This document shows, one piece after another, positions 54,157 to 63,619 of a stretch of DNA of 64,000 bases; positions within the stretch are counted from its first letter, which is position 1; each line of letters begins with the position of its first letter. This DNA comes from Neomicrococcus lactis. Lineage in GTDB: Bacteria > Actinomycetota > Actinomycetes > Actinomycetales > Micrococcaceae. Position numbers and translations under genes: made by a program. The notes beneath the pieces were generated by a model. It saw only the letters and a program-made list of their open reading frames with translations. It did no database searches and had not been told where the DNA came from. Location: positions 1,178,001 to 1,242,000 of the forward strand of contig NZ_JACHBL010000001.1 of NCBI RefSeq assembly GCF_014200305.1, given 5' to 3'.

Positions 54157-54618
54157 CTAAGCCTTCCGAGCCACATCCGGGCTAGAGAGAAAATACCCAA
54201 TGGCGTCCTTCATCACGGAGCGTGCCCGCTTACGATCGCCAGCGGCGTCGTACGCCAAAGCCAAGCGGTGCAAACTGCGCCACGAATCCGGGTTCGCCTC
54301 CGCCTCCGCGCGGTACTGCTCGAAGTCCGCATCAGCCGCGGCCTTTTCGATGCGACCGGACGGAGAGCGCGGCAGATCATCCTCTGGCAAGAGGCCTTCG
54401 GATTCCAGAATGCGCGCCATGCGTTGGGTGCGCGTGCCGAACAGGATCTCGCGAATCAGGATGTACGTGCCAACGATCGGCAAGATCAGCGCTGCGTAGC
54501 CAATAATCTTTGCGGTTGGCTCTTCAGCTTGAATGAAGCTGAGCGAGGAGCTGAACGAGGCCCATAAGTACAAGACCATCAGCGCAACGATGGCACCGAC
54601 CCACACTTTTGTCTTCAC
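54157..54618 (-). CDS. Conserved membrane protein with TPR-like tail, function unknown
   Basis: 153 aa. Two membrane helices (about 4-25 and 38-60), then a cytoplasmic segment with a helical repeat (SWRSLHRLALAYDAAGDRKRAR) resembling a tetratricopeptide repeat. I do not know the family by name. Starts 3 nt after the dapB stop, so it is probably co-translated with dapB. Confidence 0.65.
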   Translation of the reverse strand: MKTKVWVGAIVALMVLYLWASFSSSLSFIQAEEPTAKIIGYAALILPIVGTYILIREILFGTRTQRMARILESEGLLPEDDLPRSPSGRIEKAAADADFEQYRAEAEANPDSWRSLHRLALAYDAAGDRKRARSVMKDAIGYFLSSPDVARKA

Positions 54619-54621
54619 GCT

Positions 54622-55380
54622 TTAGAGCCCCAAATCCAAGTAGCCGTCGAGTCCGTAGGTCAGACCCGGGCGGGATGCGACAGTGCGCAGGCCCAAGAGG
54701 ACGCCCGGCATGAAGGATGCGCGGTCGTACGAGTCGTGGCGGATGGTGAGCTGTTCGCCCTCGCCGCCGAGAAGAACTTCCTGATGAGCCACGAGCCCGC
54801 GCAAGCGCACTGCGTGCACGCGAATGCCGTCAACATCGGCGCCACGAGCGCCGTCAAGCGAGGTTTCGGTGGCATCCGGGCTGAGGCCAACGCCGGCGGC
54901 AGTGCGCGACTTCGCGATCAGTTCCGCTGTGCGGACGGCCGTGCCGGATGGAGCGTCCACCTTATTGGGGTGGTGCAGCTCGATGAGCTCCACAGATTCA
55001 AAATACTGGCTGGCTTTGGCAGCGAAAGCGGTGGCGAGCACGGAACCCAAGGCAAAGTTTGGAGCGATCAGAACGCCCGTCTCAGGGTACTGCGCGAGGA
55101 GCTCCTCCAAGGATGCACGCTTGGCGTCATCCCAGCCCGTGGTACCCACGACGGCGTGCAAATTGTGCTCTACTGCGAAGCGGACATTGGCCTCGGAAAC
55201 AGCAGGAACCGTCAGGTCAACAATGTGCGTGGCGCCAGCTTCCAGAACGGATTCAATCGAATCCTTGCTCCCGAGGGCTGCCACGAGTTCCATGTCTTCG
55301 GCGTTGTTGACGGCCGTAACGGCTTCACTGCCCATTCGGCCGTGCGCGCCAAGAACGGCAACTTTAAGAGGAGGGGTCAT
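54622..55380 (-). CDS. dapB: 4-hydroxy-tetrahydrodipicolinate reductase
   Basis: 252 aa from the ATG at 55380 (MTPPLKVAVLGAHGRMG). Second step of DAP/lysine synthesis. NAD(P)H Rossmann motif VLGAHGRMGSEAV, catalytic ELHHPNKVDAPSGTA with the His-His and Lys, and IRHDSYDRASFMPGVLLGLR. Followed at 3 nt by the small membrane protein gene. Confidence 0.95.
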   Translation of the reverse strand: MTPPLKVAVLGAHGRMGSEAVTAVNNAEDMELVAALGSKDSIESVLEAGATHIVDLTVPAVSEANVRFAVEHNLHAVVGTTGWDDAKRASLEELLAQYPETGVLIAPNFALGSVLATAFAAKASQYFESVELIELHHPNKVDAPSGTAVRTAELIAKSRTAAGVGLSPDATETSLDGARGADVDGIRVHAVRLRGLVAHQEVLLGGEGEQLTIRHDSYDRASFMPGVLLGLRTVASRPGLTYGLDGYLDLGL

Positions 55381-55465
55381 AGGTTCCACTTTATCTTTCG
55401 AGGTTTCAATCAATGGTCAATCGCGTGCACGGTTGGTCACACAAGGACGTCCGCCACGTAAATAC

Positions 55466-55924
55466 TTAGGCTGAGCCAACCCACTCCGAGGTGCCGTCTG
55501 CGAAGAACTGTTCTTTCCAGATGGGAATGCCGTGCTTGATGGTTTCCACGAGGTCCCGGCACGCCTCGAACGCTTCTCCGCGGTGAGCCGCCGCGGCCGC
55601 TGCCACCAACGCAGCGTCGCCGATCTGCAATTCACCAATCCGATGAGCCGCCCACAGTCGCGTTCCCGGATGCCGCGCCGATACCGCGTTGATGAGCTCG
55701 GCTAGGTGCGCATCCACGTCAGGGTGCGCGGTGTAAGACAGCCGCAGTACGTTCCGCCCGCCGTCGTGATTACGCACAATTCCGCCGAAGGTAACCACAG
55801 CGCCAGCGGTTTCTGATTCCACCGCGTCCCACGCTTCATCCTGCGTGATGGGGGTGTCCCGAACTCCGCAGAAAATAACCTCGCCGGCGGAAGCGGGGAT
55901 GGAAGACGAAGAATCAGTGACCAT
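55466..55924 (-). CDS. moaE: Molybdopterin synthase catalytic subunit
   Basis: 152 aa. Converts cyclic pyranopterin monophosphate to molybdopterin with MoaD. The active-site part is plain: RLWAAHRIGELQIGDAALVA, then VETIKHGIPIWKEQFFADGT with the catalytic lysines. Overlaps the mog gene by 11 nt. Last gene of the minus-strand Moco operon. Confidence 0.95.
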   Translation of the reverse strand: MVTDSSSSIPASAGEVIFCGVRDTPITQDEAWDAVESETAGAVVTFGGIVRNHDGGRNVLRLSYTAHPDVDAHLAELINAVSARHPGTRLWAAHRIGELQIGDAALVAAAAAAHRGEAFEACRDLVETIKHGIPIWKEQFFADGTSEWVGSA

Positions 55925-56414
55925 GCCCGCCCTCGATCTGCTCGCAGATGTGCCCGATCAGCGGATCCAGGACTGCGAGCGCATCCATGACGCCGCGCGG
56001 GGAACCGGGAAGATTGACCACAAACGTGCTTCCAGCAACGCCAGCAATCCCACGGGACAGCGCCGCGTACGGCGTCTTCGAGAGCCCCGCAGCGCGGATC
56101 GCTTCAGCAATTCCAGGGACTTCCTTATCCAAGAGCGGCCTGGTCATTTCCGGCGTCTTGTCATCGGGAGCTAGGCCCGTGCCGCCGCTCGTAATGATGA
56201 CGCGCGGCTCAACGTGCAGGAGCGCTCGCAGCGCCTGCCCCACGGGTGTCCCGTCCGGAACGATCACCGGTTCAGACACGATGAATCCGTGTTCAGCCAG
56301 CCAGTCGCTCACCACAGGTGCCGTCTGGTCCTCGTATTGCCCGGTTGCAGCGCGCGTCGAGGCGATGAGGATCGCTGCGGTGCGCGGCGCGGGCGCTGGC
56401 TCGCACGCGGTCAT
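55914..56414 (-). CDS. mog: Molybdopterin adenylyltransferase, MogA/MoaB type
   Basis: 166 aa. The motif [20 protein letters not shown] and the C-terminal [20 protein letters not shown] with IGH are the MoCF-binding family marks. Adenylates molybdopterin before Mo insertion by MoeA. Its start overlaps the moaC stop (ATGA). Confidence 0.92.
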   Translation of the reverse strand: MTACEPAPAPRTAAILIASTRAATGQYEDQTAPVVSDWLAEHGFIVSEPVIVPDGTPVGQALRALLHVEPRVIITSGGTGLAPDDKTPEMTRPLLDKEVPGIAEAIRAAGLSKTPYAALSRGIAGVAGSTFVVNLPGSPRGVMDALAVLDPLIGHICEQIEGGHGH

Positions 56415-56899
56415 GCGCCCGCCTCCCAGTCGCCGCTCTTGCCGCCGGATTTCGCGAGCACACGGATGCCGTCGATGATGGCGGCCTTGTCAACAGCCTT
56501 AATCATGTCGAAGACGGTAAGCGCGGCGACACTCACAGCGGTCAGCGCTTCCATTTCCACGCCGGTCACGCCGCGCGTCTTCACGAGCGCTTCAATGCGA
56601 ATGGTGCCGTCGGCGGCGTTCGGCTCAAAGTCCACCGTCACCTTGGAAATCGGTAGAGGATGGCACAGCGGCACCAGCTCGGGCGTCTTCTTAGCCGCCA
56701 TAATCCCGGCGATGCGGGCCACGCTAAGTGCGTCACCTTTCGGCAGATTTCCTTCAGCAAGGAGTACGACGACGTCGCCCCGCGTCCGCACGATCGCTTC
56801 AGCGCGTGCCACGCGAGTGGTCTCCGACTTTTCGGAAACATCAACCATGTGCGCGGAGCCGTCCGCCCTCACATGAGTCAGTGATTGTTGTTCTTCCAC
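56411..56899 (-). CDS. moaC: Cyclic pyranopterin monophosphate synthase
   Basis: 162 aa from a GTG at 56899, with AGAGGG upstream; a TTG at 56920 would overlap moe[41 protein letters not shown] and [20 protein letters not shown] then MIKAVDK are the MoaC pattern. Works after MoaA in the first step of Moco synthesis. Confidence 0.93.
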   Translation of the reverse strand: MEEQQSLTHVRADGSAHMVDVSEKSETTRVARAEAIVRTRGDVVVLLAEGNLPKGDALSVARIAGIMAAKKTPELVPLCHPLPISKVTVDFEPNAADGTIRIEALVKTRGVTGVEMEALTAVSVAALTVFDMIKAVDKAAIIDGIRVLAKSGGKSGDWEAGA

Positions 56900-56906
56900 T
56901 ACCCTC

Positions 56907-58247
56907 TTACCCTTCTTCAAGCATCAAAACTTTGACGATCTCGCCGTCGGAAACCTGGTCAATACTTTCGGGAATGCTCACGAGCGCGTTGGCTTGAGCC
57001 AGCGCAAACACCAAATGCGATTGCTCCGATCCAATCAAGCGCACGTGCTTCTCCCCCGTCGCCGAGTCGCTGGAGACGATCCCGCGCCGCCACTGAGACT
57101 TCTCTCGAGGCGAGGTGATGAATTTCTGCGCACCGTCGAGCCGCAAGACGGCGTCTCGTAGCTCTCGCGGGCGCACAGCGTGGGACTCGGTAAAGAGCGA
57201 GACGAGAATGGGGCGCACAAACATTTCAAAACTGATAGCGGTGCTCACGGGGTTTCCCGGAAAACTCAAGAGCGCTACCGGAGTAGAAGCTGTCGAATCT
57301 GCTCCTTGCAGGACTCCACAACCTTGCGGGCCGCCAGGCTGCATCGCCACTGATCCAAAGTCGATCCCGCGCTCTTCCAGCGCCACCTTAACGACCTCGA
57401 ACGCACCCTTGCTGATGCCACCGGTGGTGATGACTGCGAGCGCGTCCGGGTATTGGGCAAGTGCTGCGTCGAGGTGCGCCTCGAATTCGGCGACCGTGTC
57501 TGACGAGATGCTCACACGCACGGGATCTATGCCGATTTCGCGAAGCGCGGCAACCAAGAAGGCGGAGTTCGAATCATAAATCTGTCCAGGAGCTAGCGCC
57601 TCCCCCGGCGTTTTCACTTCATCGCCGGTCACGAGGACCAGCACTTGTGGCATGCGCTCCACGGTGACTTCGGGAATTCCGAGCGCCGCCAGCAGTCCAA
57701 TGTGCCGCGATGTCAGCCGGGTGCCGGCCTCGATGACAAGAGTTCCTTCGGCGACGTCCGAGCCAGCCTTGCGCACAAACTGTCCGGCTGGCGGCCGTGG
57801 CAAAGTCACTGTAGATCCAGCGAGGTAGTCGTCCGTGGAAAAGTCGGGGAATGACTGCGGGTCGGTACCGGTCGCAGCGATGACGGCTTCAATGGGTACG
57901 ACGGCGTCTGCTCCCGCAGGCACCATGGCACCAGTCATGATGGGGGCCGCGAAACCAGATTCAAGAGGTGCCGGAGCAGTTCCGGCAGGAATCACCGGAG
58001 CGAACTGCAGGGTCTGAGACTCACCGGTGAAGTCAGCACAACGCACGGCATAACCGTCCATTTGCGAGTTATCGAAACCGGGAAGCGAGGTAGGCGCAAC
58101 GATAGGCTGTGACGTGCGCCGAGCGGCGGCGTCGTACACCGAAACGACTTCAGTGACGTGTCCCGAGCGTTGCGCGAGAACGCTAGCGAAAATTCGGCGG
58201 ATCTCCTCACGATGCTGCGCGACGGAGCGGCGAAAATTCTGGGCCAT
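56907..58247 (-). CDS. moeA: Molybdopterin molybdenumtransferase
   Basis: 446 aa. Inserts molybdate into adenylated molybdopterin. N-terminal [20 protein letters not shown] with the conserved DGYA, MoCF domain [20 protein letters not shown] and the [20 protein letters not shown] motif, and a C-terminal domain IV. Full length. Lies 9 nt after the modB stop. Confidence 0.95.
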   Translation of the reverse strand: MAQNFRRSVAQHREEIRRIFASVLAQRSGHVTEVVSVYDAAARRTSQPIVAPTSLPGFDNSQMDGYAVRCADFTGESQTLQFAPVIPAGTAPAPLESGFAAPIMTGAMVPAGADAVVPIEAVIAATGTDPQSFPDFSTDDYLAGSTVTLPRPPAGQFVRKAGSDVAEGTLVIEAGTRLTSRHIGLLAALGIPEVTVERMPQVLVLVTGDEVKTPGEALAPGQIYDSNSAFLVAALREIGIDPVRVSISSDTVAEFEAHLDAALAQYPDALAVITTGGISKGAFEVVKVALEERGIDFGSVAMQPGGPQGCGVLQGADSTASTPVALLSFPGNPVSTAISFEMFVRPILVSLFTESHAVRPRELRDAVLRLDGAQKFITSPREKSQWRRGIVSSDSATGEKHVRLIGSEQSHLVFALAQANALVSIPESIDQVSDGEIVKVLMLEEG

Positions 58248-58256
58248 TCGTCCATA

Positions 58257-59093
58257 TTAGCCGCGCGAGCTAGCCGGGGCGCCGGAGCGTGAAGTCATCA
58301 CGAAGCGCAGCGCCCAGCCGGACACGATCACGACCACCAGATACATAGCGATCAGCATGAGGGCGATGCCGAGTGCTTGTTCGGGATTGTTGGAGTTCAG
58401 TGCGAGTTCAATCTGCAGTGGAAGCGTGCGCGTGCGGCCTTCGACGGATCCCGCGAACGTGATGGTGGCGCCGTATTCGCCGAGTGCCCGTGCGAAGGCG
58501 AGCAACGTGCCGCCGAGGATTCCGGCGCCAGCGAGCGGCAGAGTGATGTGGGTGAGGATTTGGCGCGCGTTGGCGCCTGCGTTGGCGCCGGCGAGTTCGA
58601 GGTCGCTGTCCACGCTTTCGAGCGAGCCGAGGGTAGCGATGACGAAGAACGGGAGTGCCACGAAGACCTGAACCAGCACTACGGCAACGGGCGAGAAGCC
58701 CACCTGGATGCCGAGGTGGTTGAGCAGCTCGCCGAACATGCCGCGGCGGCCCCAGAAATACAAGAGCGCTAAGCCTGAGACCACCGGGGAGAGCACTAAC
58801 GGGATGACGAGAAAGCCATAGATCAGGCTCTTCGCGAGGCCGCTCAGTCTGTGCAGAAGAACCGCGAGGGGCAAACCGAGCACTACGCAGAGAAGCGTGG
58901 AGACGGCTGCTGTGCTCAGCGAGAGACCCAGTGAGGTTTGCACTTTGGGATCGCTCAGGACGGTACCGAGCTGGCTCCACGGGGCGACGGCGGTGAGCGC
59001 CACGAGCGGACCCGCAAGCAGGATGAGCGCTAGGCCAGCAGGTATCCAGAGCCAATGAGGCGTGGCGATGCGGAAGAGGAGCTTCTCAGACAT
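58257..59093 (-). CDS. modB: Molybdate ABC transporter permease
   Basis: 278 aa from the ATG at 59093 (MSEKLLFRIATPHWLWIPAG), GGAG 4 nt upstream. Five to six helices and the EAA loop LELAGANAGANARQILTHIT required for contact with an ATPase. ALGEYGATITFAGSVEGRTR is specific to molybdate permeases. The partner ATPase modC is missing from the cluster. Confidence 0.93.
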   Translation of the reverse strand: MSEKLLFRIATPHWLWIPAGLALILLAGPLVALTAVAPWSQLGTVLSDPKVQTSLGLSLSTAAVSTLLCVVLGLPLAVLLHRLSGLAKSLIYGFLVIPLVLSPVVSGLALLYFWGRRGMFGELLNHLGIQVGFSPVAVVLVQVFVALPFFVIATLGSLESVDSDLELAGANAGANARQILTHITLPLAGAGILGGTLLAFARALGEYGATITFAGSVEGRTRTLPLQIELALNSNNPEQALGIALMLIAMYLVVVIVSGWALRFVMTSRSGAPASSRG

Positions 59094-59234
59094 GGGGCTC
59101 CATGGTCCGCTCCATGGCTCGCGCTGTGGCGGTCGATGTAGTGCGCGTCGTCGTGCACGTCCCAATCGTTGGCAATCGCACCTCTGCTGCTGTATTCGAC
59201 GGTGCCATGGGCGTCTCTATCTTGGGCGTCTTCA

Positions 59235-60140
59235 TCATGGCGTCTCGAATCCGGCGTCTTGGAAGATTGCCCGGGTGTCCTTGCCAGTGAGCCATGTAGC
59301 GAAGGCTCGCCCGGCTTCGGACGCGTCTTTTCTCACGAGGAGCGAATACGTATTGGTGGGTGCGTCTTGTAGTTGCAGTGTCTTGACGTTCTCCCCTGCA
59401 CTCTTGGCATCGGTGGCGTAGACGAATCCGGCGTCAACTTCCCCGCTGCTGACTTTCGAGAGCACCGAGCGGACGTCCGATTCTTCGGAAACATTGGTGA
59501 GGTTGAGTTTTTGCGCGTCCACGAAGGTTTGGGTGGCGCGGCCGCATGGAACATCTGAAGCGCATCGCGCGACGCGAGGTTCCTGCCCACTCGAAAGGTG
59601 GGCCATGAAGTCTTCAATGCTGTTGAGGGAAGAATCATGAGGGACCACCAGCACCAGCGTGTTTTTGGCAATGATGCCCTTGTTCTCGAACGCGGCTTGG
59701 TCCTCAATAGCTGCGATCGATGCTTCATCCGCGGTGATGAGGACATCCGGCATAGTGCCGCCATTGACTTGCTGAACGAGGCTTTGCGAGCCGGCCACGT
59801 TGGAAATGAACTTCACGCGCGAAGTCGTGGTTGCTGTTCCCGGACTCGATGACGCTCCTGGACTAGTTGCCGTTCCAGGGCTGGTCGAAGTTCCCGAGAT
59901 ATAAGACTCGAAGGCTGCCTCAAGCTTTTCCAGAACGTCGGTGAGTGAAGCCGCCGCGAAGACGCTGACATCGCCAGACACTGTTTGCGTGCTCGAACGA
60001 GTTTGGCCCGTTGAAGAGTGCTCACTCGATGGTGCGCTCGCAAAAGCACAACTCGTCAAGACGCAAAGCCCTACCGCCCCCAGCGCCGCTGACTGCAAAA
60101 CCTTGCGGCCCATCGCTGCGGAAGAACGCGAGATCACCAC
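59235..60140 (-). CDS. modA: Molybdate-binding lipoprotein
   Basis: 301 aa, lipobox VLTSC with Cys31. Periplasmic-binding fold: SGDVSVFAAASLTDVLEKLE, VKFISNVAGSQSLVQQVNGG, PDVLITADEASI. An unusual Ser/Pro/Gly/Thr-rich insert (about 82-107, repeats of TSPG-like units) sits before the VKF strand. Starts GTG at 60140, overlapping the modE-like stop by 7 nt. Confidence 0.92.
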   Translation of the reverse strand: MVISRSSAAMGRKVLQSAALGAVGLCVLTSCAFASAPSSEHSSTGQTRSSTQTVSGDVSVFAAASLTDVLEKLEAAFESYISGTSTSPGTATSPGASSSPGTATTTSRVKFISNVAGSQSLVQQVNGGTMPDVLITADEASIAAIEDQAAFENKGIIAKNTLVLVVPHDSSLNSIEDFMAHLSSGQEPRVARCASDVPCGRATQTFVDAQKLNLTNVSEESDVRSVLSKVSSGEVDAGFVYATDAKSAGENVKTLQLQDAPTNTYSLLVRKDASEAGRAFATWLTGKDTRAIFQDAGFETP

Positions 60141-60544
60141 GCCTTCTCCTGCTCCGCCGACTCAATGACCACATTGGTGCTTTTGACGACGGCTGTGGCA
60201 ATGGAGCCGGGCTCCAGACCCAGCTCATGCGCTGCCTCGGCGCTCATGAGAGAGACCACTCGGTATGGTCCACACTGAAGCTCCACTTGCGCCATGATCT
60301 GATCCGCGCGCACCTTCGTCACGATGCCCGTGAAGTGATTCCGGGCGCTGGATTGCACACCGGTTTGGGTTTTCGGCAGGCGCGCACGTTCGCGCAAGAG
60401 CGCCGCGACCTCGGCACCGGGAATCACTGTCCGGCCAGACCCATCCTTATCGGCGGTCAACGTCCCACCATCGATCAGACGACGAACCGTGTCATCGCTG
60501 ACACCTAAGAAAATAGCGGCTTCAGAAATCCGCAATTGCGACAT
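60134..60544 (-). CDS. Molybdate-responsive regulator: MerR/excisionase-type HTH plus Mop domain
   Basis: 136 aa. The N-terminus MSQLRISEAAIFLGVSDDTV is an excisionase-type helix-turn-helix (1-60), followed by a single TOBE/Mop domain (about 65-133, ARNHFTGIVTKVRADQIMAQ ... AVVKSTNVVIE) that binds molybdate. It takes the place of ModE and heads the mod operon. TAGCCT lies 6 nt before the ATG (leaderless). Confidence 0.85.
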   Translation of the reverse strand: MSQLRISEAAIFLGVSDDTVRRLIDGGTLTADKDGSGRTVIPGAEVAALLRERARLPKTQTGVQSSARNHFTGIVTKVRADQIMAQVELQCGPYRVVSLMSAEAAHELGLEPGSIATAVVKSTNVVIESAEQEKAW

Positions 60545-60626
60545 GATTACAGGCTATGTTTCCGCAGATGCTGAAGCAAGTGCTAAATCCTCTCCTTTTA
60601 GACCCGAATTCGCGTAACCTCGAGGA

Positions 60627-61733
60627 ATGACTGTTCATTTGGGTCTCCCCGCGATTCCAGGCGCGAGCTCAAGCGACGCCTCCGTTGGATCTGTGGTGCC
60701 CCGAGCCGAACATCAGGAGAAGGCACTGCTTGATCGCTATGGTCGCCGCGCAACGGACCTCCGCATTTCCCTCATCGACAAATGCAACCTCCGCTGCACC
60801 TACTGCATGCCGGCAGACGGACTCCCCTGGCTCGCGAAAGAACAGCTCCTCACGCTCGAGGAAGTCACGCGAATTGTCCGCGTGGGCGTCCGTGATCTCG
60901 GCATCCGCGAATTGCGCCTCACTGGCGGCGAACCAATGGTCCGTAAGGACTTAGTGGACATCATCGCGGCGATCCGCAGCGAACACCCCGACCTCCCCAT
61001 CTCCATGACCACCAACGGCGTGGGCCTGGATACGAAGGCTCAAGCTCTCAAAGACGCTGGCCTCACGCGCATCAACGTCTCGCTGGACACTCTCCACGCA
61101 GAAGTATTTGCCGAACTCACACGCCGCGACCACTTCCCCCGTGTCCTCGCTGGCATCGATGCCGCGCTCGCAGTTGGGCTGACGCCGGTCAAGATCAACG
61201 CCGTCCTCATGCGAGGCGTCAACGATCACGAAGCCGGCCCGTTGCTCCGCTGGGCGCTCGAGCGCGGGCTTGAACTGCGATTCATCGAACACATGCCGCT
61301 CGACGCAGACAAGAAGTGGGTGCGCGACGGCCTCGTCACCGCAGCCGAAATCCGCGAACAACTGAGCGAAGAATTCCATCTAAAAGTCTCCCCCGAGCAT
61401 CGCAATGGCGCTCCCGCTGAACGCTTCATTGTCACGGACGCATCCGGCCAAAAACTCGGCACCGTGGGCATCATCGCGTCCGTCACCGAGCCCTTCTGCG
61501 CCGATTGCACGCGCACGCGCATCACGGCCGAAGGCAAAATCATGAGCTGCTTGTTCTCATCGGACGAGATCGAACTCCGCGACGTCCTACGCAGCGGCGC
61601 CGACGATGCCGCACTCGCGCAGCGCTGGAAAGACGCAATGTGGATCAAGCCGCGCGCGCATGGCGCCGACGAGGGCATCGCCCGCGATGAATTTGTCCGG
61701 CCAGATCGCTCCATGAGCGCCATCGGCGGCTAG
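60627..61733 (+). CDS. moaA: GTP 3',8-cyclase
   Basis: 368 aa radical SAM enzyme starting Moco synthesis. Cluster I cysteines 53, 57 and 60 (CNLRCTYC); cluster II in FCADCTRTRITAEGKIMSC. The C-terminal Gly-Gly required for GTP handling is present (SAIGG). Divergent from the modE-like gene; TAACCT lies 6 nt before the ATG. No Moco riboswitch in the 82-nt gap. Confidence 0.96.
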   Translation: MTVHLGLPAIPGASSSDASVGSVVPRAEHQEKALLDRYGRRATDLRISLIDKCNLRCTYCMPADGLPWLAKEQLLTLEEVTRIVRVGVRDLGIRELRLTGGEPMVRKDLVDIIAAIRSEHPDLPISMTTNGVGLDTKAQALKDAGLTRINVSLDTLHAEVFAELTRRDHFPRVLAGIDAALAVGLTPVKINAVLMRGVNDHEAGPLLRWALERGLELRFIEHMPLDADKKWVRDGLVTAAEIREQLSEEFHLKVSPEHRNGAPAERFIVTDASGQKLGTVGIIASVTEPFCADCTRTRITAEGKIMSCLFSSDEIELRDVLRSGADDAALAQRWKDAMWIKPRAHGADEGIARDEFVRPDRSMSAIGG

Positions 61734-61834
61734 ACGCAGCTATTGCCTCAAACTTCGAATTTTCCAGCTGACCGTTTTTCCAAACGCAGACTGACTTTCC
61801 ACACATTGACCCGCGATTTACCCAAGGATTGAGA

Positions 61835-62185
61835 TTGCGCATTCGCTACTTCGCCGCGGCCGCCGCGGCCGCTGGCACCAAAGAGGAACAGTTCGATTTG
61901 TCGTCACTGCAGTCTGAAAATACTGCTGATTACGACGACGCTGGCTCACCATCATCGGCAACGCTTGGTGCCGTCTTGGCATACTTGAGCGCCCACCGTG
62001 CCCCGGAAACGGTCAAGGAGACCGTAGGTGGCGATGGGCATCCGGTGCTCCAGCGCATTCCGTCACTTGCCCGGGTTCTTAGTCAGAGCACGTTCCTGAT
62101 CAACGGCAAAAACGAGCGAGATCAGAACCGCATCCTCGTAGACAGCGACGTACTGGACATCCTGCCGCCGTTTGCGGGCGGGTAA
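61835..62185 (+). CDS. moaD: MoaD/ThiS family sulfur carrier
   Basis: 116 aa, ending in the diagnostic DVLDILPPFAGG, whose Gly-Gly is thiocarboxylated. N-terminus LRIRYFAAAAAAAG. Small subunit of molybdopterin synthase, partner of MoaE. Starts TTG at 61835 with AAGGA 6 nt upstream; a TTG at 61829 abuts the ribosome-binding site. Longer than E. coli MoaD (81 aa) by an acidic and Ser-rich insert (about 20-45). Confidence 0.88.
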   Translation: MRIRYFAAAAAAAGTKEEQFDLSSLQSENTADYDDAGSPSSATLGAVLAYLSAHRAPETVKETVGGDGHPVLQRIPSLARVLSQSTFLINGKNERDQNRILVDSDVLDILPPFAGG

Positions 62186-62193
62186 AGGCCGAG

Positions 62194-63603
62194 TTAGGCA
62201 GGAACGATTTCGCTGCCGGTCTTGAACGGACCCACCACGGTAATGGTGCGCGGTCGAGCAGCGAGCTCTTGAGCCAATGCCTGAATGTCTTCACGCGTCA
62301 CCGCACGCAAACGCTCGAGGGACTCGTCGATGTCGCGGAATTCGCCAAGAATCAGTTCGGCAGTGCCCAATCGGGACATGCGAGATCCTGGATCTTCAAG
62401 CGCTAGCACCAAGCCACCGGACAGCTGTCCAACGGCCTTCGCGAGCTCTTCTTCCGTGACGCCTTCTTGGGCGAGAAGATCGAATTCACGTCCCAAAATC
62501 GAGATCGCCTCTTCAACCTTTGCTGGGCCACAACCGGCGTACATGCCGAAGTATCCGGCATCCGAATAGCCCGCTGAGAAAGAGTACGTCGCATACGCTA
62601 GGCCGCGCTTTTCGCGGATTTCCTGGAAGAGTCGCGAGGACATGCCGCCACCGAGGATCGCGTTGAGCACGTTCATAGTGAAACGGCGTTCGTCAGTTGC
62701 CACAATGCCCGGGCAGCCCATGATGATGTGGGCTTGCTCTACGGGTCGGTGGTAAACGTCGAGCATGTGCTGTCCGTGAATCTCGGCCGGCTCCTGCGGA
62801 CGACGTGGCGCAGGATCTGCGCCTTCGTCGAGTTCCCAACCACCGCGTTCGAGCGCTTGCTGCACCAGTGTGCAGACATCGTCGTGATCAAGAGAACCTG
62901 CAGCGGTAATGACCAGCTCTGACGGCACGTAGTTGCGCGCGTAGTGCTTGAGGACGTCCTCGCGGGACACGGCGGTGATGATTTCAGGGGTTCCGCCGAT
63001 CGGGCGGCCCAAGGGGTGGTCACCGAGGACGGCGGCCACGAATCGCTCGTGCGCATAGTCGCCAGGATCGTCAGCGTCCATCGCCAATTCTTCGAGGATG
63101 ACGTCGCGCTCTTGCTCGAGGTCAGCCGGATTGATCTTGGCGGAAGTAATCATGTCGGCGATGACATCGATCGCCATGGGGAGATCGGAATCAAGCACAC
63201 GCGCGTAGTAGCACGTGGATTCCTTGGCAGTCGCGGCGTTTGATTCACCACCGACTTCGTCAAAGGCCTGCGCAATTTCCAGAGCGGAACGGCGCTCAGT
63301 GCCTTTAAACAGAAGATGTTCAAGGAAGTGCGTGGAACCAAACTGGCCCGGCACTTCGTCTCGCGAACCAACTCCAATCCACAAACCAATGGTTGCGGAG
63401 CGCTGACCGGGCATCGCTTCGGTGAGAACTCGGACGCCGCCGTTAAGCACGGAGCGTCGAACTACCGAGCCGCCTGGCTCGCCATAAATCAGAGTGGGAT
63501 CGCCCGCTTCGATCGGGGCGGAAGCACTTGAATCAAGTACGTTCCGCCCCGCCGTAGCATCGGCAATTCCGGTGCCCCTGAGGGGCAAAGGAACAATAGC
63601 CAT
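62194..63603 (-). CDS. M16 family zinc metallopeptidase (processing-protease type)
   Basis: 469 aa. The inverted zinc motif HFLEH (FGSTHFLEHLLFKGTERRSA) with the distal Glu in EQERDVILEELAMD, two M16 half-domains, and RLFQEIREKRGLAYATYSFS. About 35 extra N-terminal residues come before the fold. In actinobacteria this gene regularly follows pnp, as here. Cytoplasmic peptidase; substrate unknown. Confidence 0.92.
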   Translation of the reverse strand: MAIVPLPLRGTGIADATAGRNVLDSSASAPIEAGDPTLIYGEPGGSVVRRSVLNGGVRVLTEAMPGQRSATIGLWIGVGSRDEVPGQFGSTHFLEHLLFKGTERRSALEIAQAFDEVGGESNAATAKESTCYYARVLDSDLPMAIDVIADMITSAKINPADLEQERDVILEELAMDADDPGDYAHERFVAAVLGDHPLGRPIGGTPEIITAVSREDVLKHYARNYVPSELVITAAGSLDHDDVCTLVQQALERGGWELDEGADPAPRRPQEPAEIHGQHMLDVYHRPVEQAHIIMGCPGIVATDERRFTMNVLNAILGGGMSSRLFQEIREKRGLAYATYSFSAGYSDAGYFGMYAGCGPAKVEEAISILGREFDLLAQEGVTEEELAKAVGQLSGGLVLALEDPGSRMSRLGTAELILGEFRDIDESLERLRAVTREDIQALAQELAARPRTITVVGPFKTGSEIVPA

Positions 63604-63619
63604 TGAGTGTTACGAGACC

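Noticed and set aside
60545-60626. Moco riboswitch before moaA or modE-like gene
   Set aside because: Only 82 nt, with a -10 next to each start codon; no room for the aptamer.
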